Positions 1 to 9,330 of a stretch of 64,000 nucleotides of DNA are shown in pieces (the stretch's first letter is position 1; each line of letters opens with the position of its first letter). This DNA comes from Candidatus Kryptobacter tengchongensis (GTDB lineage Bacteria > Bacteroidota > Ignavibacteria > Kryptoniales > Kryptoniaceae): contig FAON01000004.1 of NCBI GenBank assembly GCA_001485605.1, forward strand, positions 62,001-126,000, in the 5' to 3' direction. The notes under the pieces are model-generated. The model did no database searches. It was not told where the DNA came from and saw only the letters and a list, made by a program, of their open reading frames with translations. Made by a program: the position numbers and the translations under genes.

Positions 1-1087
1 TTCCCTCCCTTTGCCCGTGAATGTCAATCCCATAACAAGCTCTTGCAACCGCATCTTCAAACTTTCGTGCCCGCAATATATCCTCACCAGTTACAATGTA
101 TTCACCTATTGCCCTTCTTGTTTCCCTAACACCAACTTGAATTGCCGATTCAATCAAATACGAATTCTCAAAACCTTGAATTTTTTGCTTCAAAAAATTG
201 AATATCTCCCACATTTGAAAACGCCCTCTTATCTCTGCCTCAGTTAAATCAAATGAACTTGTTCCATCAAGCCCGAGTATATTTGTAGTATTAAAAGAAG
301 CTTCACCTTCTTCTGGCAAAGTTGTGAAGAATATATATTCAATCTCCTCTGGTAGTAAACCCTTCTCTTTTCCCTCTTTTACAAGATCAAAATAACCAGC
401 GATTGAAACTATTTGCCCGGGAACATATATAGATGTTGACCATGGATAAAATTGTTCAGGGTTATCTCTCACAAATTCAATCGCCCTTATTACATCAATT
501 CCTCCAACCCTGAAAAAAAGCGTCATCGCCTGCGTCAAACCTGTTTTTTCGTCACCTTTCATCCAACCAGCATTTGCAAGATAAACAATTTCCGCATCAC
601 CAGTTGTGTCAATGAAAACCTTTCCAGATATACGATAAAATTTTGAGTTACGATTTAAAAGCAAAGAAATAATTTTTCTTTTCCTATTGATATTTTCATA
701 TTCAACACCAAACAAAAGCACATGTCTTATAGTTTTAACTCCAGCATCATGTAAGAGCTCGTTAACAACTTTTCTGAAAGCCCATGCACTGAACCCGTTA
801 TCTATCGTCCCACCGATTTTCTCCATCCCTCTTACAATTTCTTCAAACACACCACCGACAAGAGGTTTAACTTTGTTATCAAACTCATCAAAAATCCAAT
901 ACTTCATAAATGGTGAAACCATTCCAGCGGTGGACATTCCGCCGAAAAATCCATATCTATCAATTAACACCGTCTTCGCACCTTCTCTTGCAGAGGCAAT
1001 TGCCGAGCAAACACCCGCTATACCAGCTCCAGCAACAACGACATCGGTTTCCCCAATTTCAATAATATTTTGTAGAATCCTTTTCAT
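1..1087 (-). CDS. FAD-dependent oxidoreductase, 3' end cut by window edge
   Basis: The reverse strand reads open from an ATG at 1087 to the left edge, giving 362 residues without a stop. The N-terminus has a dinucleotide-binding fold: DVVVAGAGIAG at about residues 15-25, then a beta strand ending in LIDRYGFFGG, which is typical of the FAD_oxidored family (PF12831). The start overlaps the stop of the nanE gene by four bases (ATGA), so the two are translationally coupled. A second, related FAD protein lies on the other side of nanE. The family oxidises diverse small molecules and the substrate cannot be read from sequence. The neighbouring nanE suggests a sugar-derived substrate, which is inference. 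The C-terminus is missing. Confidence 0.85.
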   Translation of the reverse strand, partial: MKRILQNIIEIGETDVVVAGAGIAGVCSAIASAREGAKTVLIDRYGFFGGMSTAGMVSPFMKYWIFDEFDNKVKPLVGGVFEEIVRGMEKIGGTIDNGFSAWAFRKVVNELLHDAGVKTIRHVLLFGVEYENINRKRKIISLLLNRNSKFYRISGKVFIDTTGDAEIVYLANAGWMKGDEKTGLTQAMTLFFRVGGIDVIRAIEFVRDNPEQFYPWSTSIYVPGQIVSIAGYFDLVKEGKEKGLLPEEIEYIFFTTLPEEGEASFNTTNILGLDGTSSFDLTEAEIRGRFQMWEIFNFLKQKIQGFENSYLIESAIQVGVRETRRAIGEYIVTGEDILRARKFEDAVARACYGIDIHGQREG

Positions 1088-1773
1088 TCCCTCATTTTTT
1101 TAATTTCTTCAACAAACCTTTGAACAATCAACCTTGGTCTTGTAACTGCAGAGCCAATCACAACAGCATATGCACCAAGTTCAAACATTTTCCTAACTTG
1201 TTCAACAGTCCATATGCGTCCTTCAGCAATAATTGGGATATTAAGCAAAGCAGCAAGTTTATGAACAAGTTCAAAATCAGGTTCATACTTTTTAAATGAA
1301 TATCTTGTGTAAGGAGTATACCCAGCCAATGTCGTAGCAACAAGATCAGCGCCAAGTTCAGCAGATTTAATTCCTTCTTCAAATGTTGAAATATCAGCCA
1401 TCAAAATTTTATCTTTATAAGCTTCTCTTATCTCCCTGAAAAATTCAAATCTTTTGTCCCTTGAGGTTACATCAACAGCAACTATATCAGCACCTGCTTC
1501 AATTATTTTCTTAACAGAGTCAGAATCTGGAGTTATAAGAACACTCCCATCCGGATATTTACCCTTTATAAGACCAATTACTGGAATTTTAACCTTGCTT
1601 TTTACAGCTTTTATATTCTCCACGCCTTCAGTTCTTATTGCAACAGCTCCGCCAAATTCAGCTGCAACTGAAAATTCAACAATAAACTTAACATCTGAGA
1701 AAAGCCCAACTTCATCAGGTTGACACGAAACTATGATGCCATTTTTCAACCTTTTTAAAATTTCCTCTTTCAA
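1084..1773 (-). CDS. nanE: N-acetylmannosamine-6-phosphate 2-epimerase
   Basis: The 229-residue protein matches the NanE family in length and motifs. It has a TIM barrel with IVSCQ near the N-terminus, AVAIRTEG around residue 45, PVIGLIKG around 65 and a C-terminal phosphate-binding segment with EGRIWT and VIGSAVTRP. NanE converts ManNAc-6-phosphate to GlcNAc-6-phosphate in sialic acid and amino-sugar breakdown. It lies between two FAD oxidoreductase genes, one base from the upstream gene and overlapping the downstream one. No nanA lyase or nanK kinase is visible here, so either they lie elsewhere or this epimerase serves another amino-sugar route. Confidence 0.88.
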   Translation of the reverse strand: MKEEILKRLKNGIIVSCQPDEVGLFSDVKFIVEFSVAAEFGGAVAIRTEGVENIKAVKSKVKIPVIGLIKGKYPDGSVLITPDSDSVKKIIEAGADIVAVDVTSRDKRFEFFREIREAYKDKILMADISTFEEGIKSAELGADLVATTLAGYTPYTRYSFKKYEPDFELVHKLAALLNIPIIAEGRIWTVEQVRKMFELGAYAVVIGSAVTRPRLIVQRFVEEIKKMRE

Positions 1774-1774
1774 C

Positions 1775-3082
1775 TTATACCCTTGCTTTGATTCTGTTCA
1801 AACCCAAATTATTTTTATATGCAAATGCGATAAGATTCCCAATGTTTTCTGATGTTTTTATTGCGAATGGGAAAGAATAAAGTATAAATTTTAAATCATC
1901 ATCTACATCAGCAATTCTTCCAACTGCAACAAGATTTTTTATATCTGTTAAAAAAGATGAAAATGGAATACGAATTACGAGTTTGTTAAATTTTCCATCA
2001 GGAGAGAGAACACACGGGAATAATTTTTCACCTAACACAGATATTTTGACAACAGCAACTTCATCATCAAAACTTTTATCACTAAAAACATCACTGGAAC
2101 TCAAAGAGTAGTGCCCGTTTATTCTATATCCCTCGGTAAAGTAAATTTGCGCGGGAAACATTGAAACCCTCGCTTTTTCAAAAGGTTTAAATTGCCTCAA
2201 ATATTCAATAAAATCGTAAACCTTCAATTGTAAATTCTCTTCCATTGCGCTTATTGATAAAACATCATCTAAATCCACTTCACCATCACCTAATCCGAAC
2301 ACGACACAGTGATTCTCTATCGGTAATTCATAAATTGCATATTTAATCCCTTCCTTCTCAACAACACAAGCGTGATATGTTTTGTTTATAGATTCATCTA
2401 CCACAATAGATTTACATATAATTCTACCATCGTTTTTATTGAAGTCACATCCACCCAGAACGAAGTTATATTTCGGGATTGATTTAACTTTTCTAACTAA
2501 TTTTTCATCTATCGCTTTGAAAACCTCGCAATTTCCAGTCGCATCCACAAAATACCTTCCCCTAACCTCAATTAAACCTTCTTTTCCAAGGACAAGGATT
2601 GATGTAAGAGAGTCACCTTTTAACCTCGGCTTTACAAATGAGGCGTGGAGAAGGAGATTAACTTTAAAGTCAAGCAAAATTTCAAACATTGTAAATTTAA
2701 ATCTTTCAAAATCAAATGGAATCACGGTTTCTGATATTCTCAATGGATCTGGATACGGGTGTTGAGGTATCGCTTTATTTTTTAAGAGATATTTTATCAA
2801 GGTTGAAAAAATTGGGTATTTTATCGTCTCCGTTTCTTCATCTGTGAAAAGTTCTGAAAAATTTTTTTGAACATTGAAAACTCTCAAAGGAAATGCAAAC
2901 GAAGTTGTAATAAGCCCACCTGGAAACCCATATTTTTCAATCAAAAGAGTCTTTAGTCCATTACTAGCGCAGGTAATTGCTGTTACAATCCCACTTAAAC
3001 CGCCACCAACGATGACGACATCTGATTCAATTGTTTGAAACTTTTTGTGTGTCTTTAAAACTGTTTTCTTTTGTTTCACCAT
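1775..3082 (-). CDS. FAD-dependent oxidoreductase (FAD_oxidored family)
   Basis: The protein has 435 residues. A Rossmann motif VIVGGGLSG lies at residues 23-31, followed by LIEKYGFPGG at 47-56, with the acidic residue expected to bind the FAD ribose. The middle contains VDATGNCEVF, a second feature of the family, and the C-terminal third contains VAVGRIADVDDD. It resembles the partial protein at the left edge, including the YGF(F/P)GG segment, so the two look like diverged paralogues around nanE. The start overlaps the esterase gene by seven bases. There is no signal peptide, so it is cytoplasmic. The substrate is unknown. Confidence 0.85.
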   Translation of the reverse strand: MVKQKKTVLKTHKKFQTIESDVVIVGGGLSGIVTAITCASNGLKTLLIEKYGFPGGLITTSFAFPLRVFNVQKNFSELFTDEETETIKYPIFSTLIKYLLKNKAIPQHPYPDPLRISETVIPFDFERFKFTMFEILLDFKVNLLLHASFVKPRLKGDSLTSILVLGKEGLIEVRGRYFVDATGNCEVFKAIDEKLVRKVKSIPKYNFVLGGCDFNKNDGRIICKSIVVDESINKTYHACVVEKEGIKYAIYELPIENHCVVFGLGDGEVDLDDVLSISAMEENLQLKVYDFIEYLRQFKPFEKARVSMFPAQIYFTEGYRINGHYSLSSSDVFSDKSFDDEVAVVKISVLGEKLFPCVLSPDGKFNKLVIRIPFSSFLTDIKNLVAVGRIADVDDDLKFILYSFPFAIKTSENIGNLIAFAYKNNLGLNRIKARV

Positions 3083-3933
3083 TTTTCAGATAACATTTTT
3101 AGAAAATTTTTTATCTCACTATCCCAGAAATACCAGTTATGTCCTCCCGGCAACTCATGATATTCATAACTTATCCCTTTGCGTTGAAACTTTTCAACAA
3201 GTTTTCTATTTGATTCAAGAAGCCCCTCAATTTGATCATCCTTCCCACATGATATATAAAAGTATGGCAAGTTAAAGGACTTAAGGCTATCCACAAGAAC
3301 ATACACATCATTCTTATTCCAATGTTCATCTTTCTTTAAGCCAAATGCATCTTTCAAGCTCTGAGCTAAATGTCCTCCATCTTTTTCAATTAATCTCATC
3401 CAATCAAAAGCGCCACTGAATGATCCAACGAAATGAAACAAATCTGGATATTTTAATGCAATTTTCACAGCTCCATAACCACCCATTGATAAACCCGCAA
3501 TCGCTCTACCGTGCCTCGTTGAAAGCACACGATACTTTCGCTCAACATATGGTATCAGCTCTTTAACAATGTAATCCTCATAATTTCTGTTTCTCACAAC
3601 CGGCGAATTTGAATACCAGCTATTGTCCGCCTCTGGCGTCACAACTATAAATGAATAATTCTTAAGATACTTGACAAGAGAAGTTTTGTATATCCAATCA
3701 TTATGACTTCCCGAATAACCGTGAAGCAGAAAAATCACCTTATATCTTTCTTCGTTTGAGTTATAATTTTCAGGTAGCACCACATTGAATTTTTTATATC
3801 CCCCAACCGATTCCGAATAGAGACTATCAAGAATGACAGAAACTTTCCCTTGTGATAACAATATCTGAATTGGCAAAAAAGTCAATAGAAAAATAACCTG
3901 TGTCAATCTCATACAATTGATATTAACCTTCAT
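3076..3933 (-). CDS. secreted esterase, alpha/beta hydrolase (esterase D/Ag85-like)
   Basis: The 285-residue protein has an N-terminal hydrophobic segment (about residues 9-26) that looks like a signal peptide. It carries the alpha/beta-hydrolase triad of the PF00756 family: an oxyanion region FLLHGYSG at 68-75, nucleophile elbow GLSMGG with Ser149, an acid in CGKDDQ (Asp232 or 233) and His265 in PGGHNW. Family members hydrolyse acyl or acetyl esters, including those on sugars, S-formylglutathione and carbohydrate-linked aromatics. Next to nanE, a sugar O-acyl esterase acting in the periplasm is plausible but inferred. The start overlaps the stop of the HyuA-like gene by four bases. A shorter start at Met8 is possible. 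Confidence 0.8.
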   Translation of the reverse strand: MKVNINCMRLTQVIFLLTFLPIQILLSQGKVSVILDSLYSESVGGYKKFNVVLPENYNSNEERYKVIFLLHGYSGSHNDWIYKTSLVKYLKNYSFIVVTPEADNSWYSNSPVVRNRNYEDYIVKELIPYVERKYRVLSTRHGRAIAGLSMGGYGAVKIALKYPDLFHFVGSFSGAFDWMRLIEKDGGHLAQSLKDAFGLKKDEHWNKNDVYVLVDSLKSFNLPYFYISCGKDDQIEGLLESNRKLVEKFQRKGISYEYHELPGGHNWYFWDSEIKNFLKMLSEKW

Positions 3934-6128
3934 TTTCTTTCCTCAGCTATGATTATAATTTTATTGTCAAGTTGGTCTGAACTTCTCAATTCAGCTCGTG
4001 CAACCGATAGCATTTGCTCTTTAAACATAACTCCTGTCAGATCAATTATCTTAGGTCCGTAGATTAAAAACACATCTGGTGCTATTGCTCCAGCGTCGCC
4101 ATAAATCGTGAAATTATCAATCACCTCTGATAAAACCTTCTCAATTTTGTCAATATCAACCTCAAATACTTCCGCATTTGAAAGTTGAAGTTTTATAGCA
4201 CCTTCTATATCAAAAACTTTAACTGGTTTGATTTTTTCTTTAAGAATGAAAAGTTTTTTTCTTTCAAGCTCAACGGCAAAAACTTTATAAAAATTATTTT
4301 CAGCGATCTTCCTAACATTTATACTTTCATTTCTCTTGAATTTCTTGGATAAACTTTGAAACATTTTCTTAGCTATTTCAAATAACTCGTCATCACTTAA
4401 TTGCTTTTTTAATAGATCACCTGTTTTAAAATCAGGGGTTCCAGTTGCAACAGCTGTAACTCGTTTTGTCTGTCTATCAATTTCAATTGATACTTGAATT
4501 GTTTCGGGTTTTGCACCCATTTTAACTGCGGATGAAACCACCTCATTTCTTAATTTCACAATATCATCTTCAGTTGGATTTGGTATAACCCTTTCAACGC
4601 TTTCTCTTATCATTCCAAGAGCTACTCCGATAGCAGATATAACTTCAGCATTTTCGGCAATTTTATATTCAAAATTCAATTTCCTTGCAAGGTAAGGAAC
4701 TATAACTTCAGCGCCCCCTCCACCGCCTACAAGAGTTATAAGCTCAGGATCAAGTTTATACTCTTTCATCAAACCTAAAACTATATCTTCAACTTTTGAA
4801 ACAGCTATATCAAGTATTTCCCTTGCAATTTGTTCAGGTGATTTTCGCATTAAAGTGGAAAGCTTTGTAAAAACTTTTTCAACGGATTTATAATTTCCCT
4901 TGCTGTATCCATTGGGGCTTATCAAATTTAAAAAATTGGCAGCATCCGTTGTTGTGATTGTAAACTCCGGCTTATTTGAATTTTTTCTCTTAATAGCAAT
5001 GTAATCTGATGGATCGTTTGGCTTCGGTTGTATTAAAACAAATTCAATTTCGTCAAAATTTTCTGGTTCAGAGAACGAAACATATTTTAACCCTGCGATG
5101 TGCGCACTTCTTGGTCCTACATCAATTATATTTTTAAAACCTTCTGATACCCGCAAGATTGAACCTCCAGCAATTCCAACAGTTCTGACATCAAGCGTTT
5201 TAAGATATAACCTATTCCCTCCAACTTCGGCACTTTTAACAATTGGCTTCCCATTTTTTATAACCGATATATCAGTGCTCGTTCCACCAACTTCAATAAA
5301 AACACCATCCGATATTTTAACATACATAAGAGCAGAGGCAACACCAGCAGCTGGTCCAGAAAGTATAGTCATTATCGGTCTTTTTTTCATTTCATCAATG
5401 CTCATAATCCCTCCATCGCTTCTCATTATCATCAAAGGCGCTTTCACCCCAGCACTTTTTACGCTGTTTAATGTCATTTCAGCAGTTTCAATCATTTTGG
5501 GAAGCATACTTGCGTTCACAACAGCCGTTCTCGTCCTGATCTTTAATCCATAAAGCTGGGAAATAAGGGAAGCAGGAGTTGCAATACAACCCATATTTTT
5601 TATTACTTCAACAACCTTTTCCTCTCTATTTGGCTCATCAACTCCAAAAGCTTCGCTTACAACGAAAACTTCAGCACCTTCAGAAGCCAGTTTCTCCACA
5701 GCCTTTTTTATTTCGTCCTCTACATTTCCATCGTCAAAAATTTTGGAATTAACGAAAACATGAGAAGTCTCAATGAATTTTCCCCCACCGAGCGAAATTC
5801 TTCCAATTTCTGTTTCACCTTTTGCTCTTATAGCATCAATTCCCGTCCCCATTCCGATAATACCGACCTTTGCGATATCCCCCTCAAGAAGCGCATTTGT
5901 TGCCTGCGTTGTACTATGTGCGATCAGAACAACATCATCAGAATTTACCGCTCCACTTTTTAAAATTTTATCAATAGCTTGGATAACTCCGAGTGCCACA
6001 CCCTCACTTGCAAAATGGGTTGTTGGAACGCAGCTTTTCGCCACTATTTCAAGTGTATCCACATCAATTGCCACCGCATGTGTAAATGTCCCGCCGACAT
6101 CAATTCCTATTTTTACTTTTCGTCCCAT
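3930..6128 (-). CDS. hydantoinase/5-oxoprolinase-type ATPase subunit (HyuA-like)
   Basis: The 732-residue protein starts with the ASKHA phosphate-binding loop IGIDVGGTFT (residues 7-16). It continues with AHSTTQATNALL around 70, a GGTSTDI phosphate motif near the middle and a glycine-rich VGGGGGAEV segment further on, the order seen in HyuA/acetophenone carboxylase ATP-binding subunits. Such proteins hydrolyse ATP to activate cyclic amides or ketones and usually need a HyuB partner. No HyuB-like gene lies in this window. The C-terminal roughly 170 residues form a separate domain. It sits in the accessory block between a membrane protein and an esterase, four bases downstream of its neighbour. 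The substrate is unknown. Confidence 0.82.
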   Translation of the reverse strand: MGRKVKIGIDVGGTFTHAVAIDVDTLEIVAKSCVPTTHFASEGVALGVIQAIDKILKSGAVNSDDVVLIAHSTTQATNALLEGDIAKVGIIGMGTGIDAIRAKGETEIGRISLGGGKFIETSHVFVNSKIFDDGNVEDEIKKAVEKLASEGAEVFVVSEAFGVDEPNREEKVVEVIKNMGCIATPASLISQLYGLKIRTRTAVVNASMLPKMIETAEMTLNSVKSAGVKAPLMIMRSDGGIMSIDEMKKRPIMTILSGPAAGVASALMYVKISDGVFIEVGGTSTDISVIKNGKPIVKSAEVGGNRLYLKTLDVRTVGIAGGSILRVSEGFKNIIDVGPRSAHIAGLKYVSFSEPENFDEIEFVLIQPKPNDPSDYIAIKRKNSNKPEFTITTTDAANFLNLISPNGYSKGNYKSVEKVFTKLSTLMRKSPEQIAREILDIAVSKVEDIVLGLMKEYKLDPELITLVGGGGGAEVIVPYLARKLNFEYKIAENAEVISAIGVALGMIRESVERVIPNPTEDDIVKLRNEVVSSAVKMGAKPETIQVSIEIDRQTKRVTAVATGTPDFKTGDLLKKQLSDDELFEIAKKMFQSLSKKFKRNESINVRKIAENNFYKVFAVELERKKLFILKEKIKPVKVFDIEGAIKLQLSNAEVFEVDIDKIEKVLSEVIDNFTIYGDAGAIAPDVFLIYGPKIIDLTGVMFKEQMLSVARAELRSSDQLDNKIIIIAEERK

Positions 6129-6132
6129 AATT

Positions 6133-6831
6133 TCAAAGTACGATTTTGATAGCTTCTGTTAATAAATTTAGTAAAACAAATGAACAAATAGAAGTCAAAA
6201 TCGCAAAAACAAGCCCCTTCCAAAAACTTTCTGTTATGTGCTTTAACCCGGATATCAAGAGAAAGAACGAATACACTTTTAAAAGCCAGTTTGTGACAGA
6301 GAAAATGTAAAATGCCAATGGCTTGAGCTCATTAGCTTTAGGCGTTTCAGTGAAATAATAAATTCCAAAAACGGCGAGAATTGATGGCAGGAGAAAAAAT
6401 GTAGACAAAGCTATTGGAAACATTGAATAAGCCACAATAGCAAAGTATGCTCTCAACCCTACGCTCTTGAACCTGTAAAGAAAAATTTTAAGTATAATTG
6501 CCATGGTTAAAACAAATAAAATGCCAAGTGGAACTCCAAAATACAATGCGTTTAAAAATAGAAAAACTAAATTCTCATACTTTTCCCCTGCCCTCGCATA
6601 TCTAAAAATTTCAAATGTAATCGCTATCCCCGAAAGAGAAGAAAGAAAAATTGAAAAATTTTTCCTCTTTGATATAATTATCTTGTGAAACCCTTCATCT
6701 GGATTGAAAATGAGCAAACTTAAAATGTCAAATAAATTCAACACATACACGGGATTTTGAAGATACGCGCCACATGATTTGCATTTAACATCAAACTTTG
6801 AATTTTTAAATCCACATATTGAGCAATACAT
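6133..6831 (-). CDS. zinc-ribbon Yip1-family membrane protein
   Basis: I place the start at the ATG at 6831 because the protein then opens directly with a two-knuckle zinc ribbon (CSIC at residues 3-6 and CKSC at 17-20) and does not overlap the upstream gene. An upstream in-frame ATG at 6903 would add 24 residues inside the permease gene. After the ribbon comes a loop and about five hydrophobic segments in a Yip1-like arrangement. The role is unknown; related bacterial proteins are simply annotated as YIP1 family. The gene is embedded in the accessory block 20 bases after the permease, suggesting co-expression rather than a known joint function. Confidence 0.65.
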   Translation of the reverse strand: MYCSICGFKNSKFDVKCKSCGAYLQNPVYVLNLFDILSLLIFNPDEGFHKIIISKRKNFSIFLSSLSGIAITFEIFRYARAGEKYENLVFLFLNALYFGVPLGILFVLTMAIILKIFLYRFKSVGLRAYFAIVAYSMFPIALSTFFLLPSILAVFGIYYFTETPKANELKPLAFYIFSVTNWLLKVYSFFLLISGLKHITESFWKGLVFAILTSICSFVLLNLLTEAIKIVL

Positions 6832-6851
6832 GATTTTTATTGGGAAATTTT

Positions 6852-8315
6852 TTACAAAAACAAAATAGCGGAAACTATCAATCCAGATGTTGCAAGAACC
6901 CAAACATATGGGAATGTTTTCTTAAGGATTTGATTAACATCTATTCTTAGTTCATTGGCTATCCAGATATTATGTGTATTCGTCGGGTCGCAAACTCCCT
7001 GAATTTGACCAACTGAAAGCAACATCCCCATAACAGATGCAGGGGGAAGCGTCCCAACGGGGTGTGAAATGAGCGTTGCAATTCCATAACCAAGCCCCCA
7101 TACATTTAAAGGACCACGATAAAGCGCAAGTGGGCTTAACAGCGAAAAAATTAACACAAATAGAATAGGTGAATTAGGAACAATAGCCCTGAATAAAGGT
7201 TTTAGCTGAGAATATACTTTCCATTCGCCATTTTCCCAGTTTGATGGACCAAGGATTGCATTCAAGAGCATACCAATTCCGAACATAAGAACGACCGCTG
7301 GAATCACACTGCTCCCACCTTCAATGATTGATTGCATTAATAGATTCAAACTTCCCTTTCTAAATGTTGTTATAAATCCATAAAATAATCCAGCTACAAA
7401 AGCGAAGATGAAATACTGACTTCCAAAGATAAAAATTATAATTAACGGTATGATCGGCGTTAAAAAAGCATACCACTTTAATTTACCCGCCCTTGATGGA
7501 GATAACAATTTGAATAAAAACTCAACGAAAATGTAAATTAAGAAAAGAATAAAGACAATTTTCGCAACTGAACTAACAAAGCTCTTCACCGCATCTGGAA
7601 TTAACTGGTCAGATCTAAGTAAAATTGAAAACGAAACAAACATCAAGCCAAGCGCTATAATAGTAAGTAAAAATTTAAAATTTAAAACATATCTAAAACT
7701 CTTTATCAGCCCCTCACGCTTCAACTCCACAACAATGAAAACAACCGATGTAATCAAAGATAGAAAGAAAAGATAAAACGCAAACATCCGAACTGTTTCA
7801 AATTTAATCTTTAAAACGTTGATGTATAGCGCCCAATTTTGAGCGTTTAAAATCCCACCCATGCTCAATCCAAACAGGAAAACACCAGCTATTACTGTTG
7901 GACTTATTCCAACCGAGCTCATTATTGGAAGAATAATTGTGCCAACCATGATGATTGCCCCAAGACCACCAAGTGTTGTAAACAAAACAGCTGTCAAGAT
8001 CAAGATAATTAGACTTACATAAAAAGGTTCATCTCCCGCAAGCTCTGCACCTTTTCTTATAAAGTTTTCGGCAATTCCGGATTTTTGCATAAAAATGCTG
8101 AGCATACCTCCAAAAATTACCACAGTATATGCTTGATGCAATCTAAAAGCTCCATCGCCGATTACATATACAAAAATGTCATCCAAAGGAATCCCACCAA
8201 TCAAAGCGATAAAAAATGCCATTAATGGAAGGGCAATAAGTGCTGGTATAACACGAAAAAACATAAGCAAAGCCATTACAATAAATATGGCAATTATTCC
8301 AATGATTGAAAGCAT
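6852..8315 (-). CDS. multi-pass permease, ion-transporter superfamily
   Basis: The 487-residue protein is almost wholly hydrophobic, with about twelve membrane segments. Two re-entrant-looking glycine-rich stretches (around GGLGAIIMVGT in the first half and GIGMLLNAILG in the second) suggest two inverted repeats, as in the CitMHS/GntP/DcuC part of the ion-transporter superfamily. The conserved-looking end SPLALYRGPLNVWG followed by a polar GQIQGVCDPTNTHN stretch probably lines the substrate path. I infer an organic-acid or sugar-acid/cation symporter that feeds the adjoining HyuA/FAD/NanE enzymes, but the substrate cannot be read. It follows fmt by a single base and precedes the Yip1-type gene. 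Confidence 0.65.
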   Translation of the reverse strand: MLSIIGIIAIFIVMALLMFFRVIPALIALPLMAFFIALIGGIPLDDIFVYVIGDGAFRLHQAYTVVIFGGMLSIFMQKSGIAENFIRKGAELAGDEPFYVSLIILILTAVLFTTLGGLGAIIMVGTIILPIMSSVGISPTVIAGVFLFGLSMGGILNAQNWALYINVLKIKFETVRMFAFYLFFLSLITSVVFIVVELKREGLIKSFRYVLNFKFLLTIIALGLMFVSFSILLRSDQLIPDAVKSFVSSVAKIVFILFLIYIFVEFLFKLLSPSRAGKLKWYAFLTPIIPLIIIFIFGSQYFIFAFVAGLFYGFITTFRKGSLNLLMQSIIEGGSSVIPAVVLMFGIGMLLNAILGPSNWENGEWKVYSQLKPLFRAIVPNSPILFVLIFSLLSPLALYRGPLNVWGLGYGIATLISHPVGTLPPASVMGMLLSVGQIQGVCDPTNTHNIWIANELRIDVNQILKKTFPYVWVLATSGLIVSAILFL

Positions 8316-8316
8316 T

Positions 8317-9312
8317 TTAGAAGCGTTTATTTTTTAAATACGCTTTAAGTTCGTCCTCACTTAAAACCTTAAATTTTTCTCCCGTTTCAACCTTGAAACC
8401 TTTTAGAAATTCCTCAGCATTTAGTTTTTTCCTTCCCTCAACTTGAATTTCAATTACCTGAACAGGATTTAAATCCGAACATATAACATACAACTTATCT
8501 CTTTTCTTCGTTGTAAAGATTTGCCCGGGTTCGGCTTCTATCGCTTCAAATTCAAATGACTCTGGTATTTTAGTTCTGTAAATTTTCACAAGTTTTTCGT
8601 TTAGAAATGTAAAAGCACCGGGATTTGGTGAAAGACCGCGAACAAAGTTATGAACCTGCAAGGCGCTTTTTTTAAACCAGTTTATCTGACACATCTCTTT
8701 TGTAATTTTTGGAGCGGGTGTAGCAAGCGAGTTATCCTGTGGGAATGTTTGAACCGAACCCGTTTCTATTAATTTTACTGTCTCAAGCAATACCTCTGCT
8801 CCAAGTTTTGCAAGTTTATCATAAAGATCCCCCGCTGTTTCATCCGGATCTATTGGAATTTTCTTTTGTAAAATTACATCTCCAGTGTCAACTTTTTCAT
8901 TTATGAAAAAAGTTGTAACCCCAGTTTCTGTCTCACCGTTAATTATCGCCCAATTTATCGGTGCAGCACCCCGATATCGTGGCAGAAGTGAGGCGTGGAC
9001 ATTTACAGTGCCAAGCGGTGGAATTGTGAAAACTTCTCGTGGCAATATACGGAAAGCTACAACTACAATTAAATCGGGAGATACATTTTTTATCTCTTCA
9101 ATGAACCTCTCATCTTTCAAATTCTCTGGCTGAATAACTCTAAGCCCATTTTCTATCGCAAATATCTTTACAGGTGGGGGAGTTAGCTTATAACCTCTAC
9201 CTTTTGGCTCATCAGGTGCTGTTACAACTAACGGGATTTTGTAATTATTCTTCAATAGTATTTCAAGTGATGGTATCGCAAACTCTGGAGTTCCCATGAA
9301 AACAATTTTCAT
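8317..9312 (-). CDS. fmt: methionyl-tRNA formyltransferase
   Basis: The protein has 331 residues, slightly longer than E. coli Fmt. The N-terminal Rossmann-type formyltransferase domain shows VFMGTPEFA at 4-12 and the catalytic signature with Asn104, His106 and the loop SLLPRYRGAAP. Asp142 in VDTGD completes the active site. The C-terminal OB-like domain follows from about residue 205. It transfers a formyl group from 10-formyl-THF to Met-tRNA(fMet) in initiation. Its place directly downstream of def and gltX is the classic fmt-def pairing, here extended into an accessory operon. Start at the ATG at 9312. Confidence 0.97.
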   Translation of the reverse strand: MKIVFMGTPEFAIPSLEILLKNNYKIPLVVTAPDEPKGRGYKLTPPPVKIFAIENGLRVIQPENLKDERFIEEIKNVSPDLIVVVAFRILPREVFTIPPLGTVNVHASLLPRYRGAAPINWAIINGETETGVTTFFINEKVDTGDVILQKKIPIDPDETAGDLYDKLAKLGAEVLLETVKLIETGSVQTFPQDNSLATPAPKITKEMCQINWFKKSALQVHNFVRGLSPNPGAFTFLNEKLVKIYRTKIPESFEFEAIEAEPGQIFTTKKRDKLYVICSDLNPVQVIEIQVEGRKKLNAEEFLKGFKVETGEKFKVLSEDELKAYLKNKRF

Positions 9313-9330
9313 TAAACCGATACATAAATT

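Noticed and set aside
687-1103. Plus-strand frame of 138 codons opposite the partial FAD oxidoreductase
   Set aside because: It is antisense to a clear coding frame with a Rossmann motif and has a low-complexity product, so it is a shadow.
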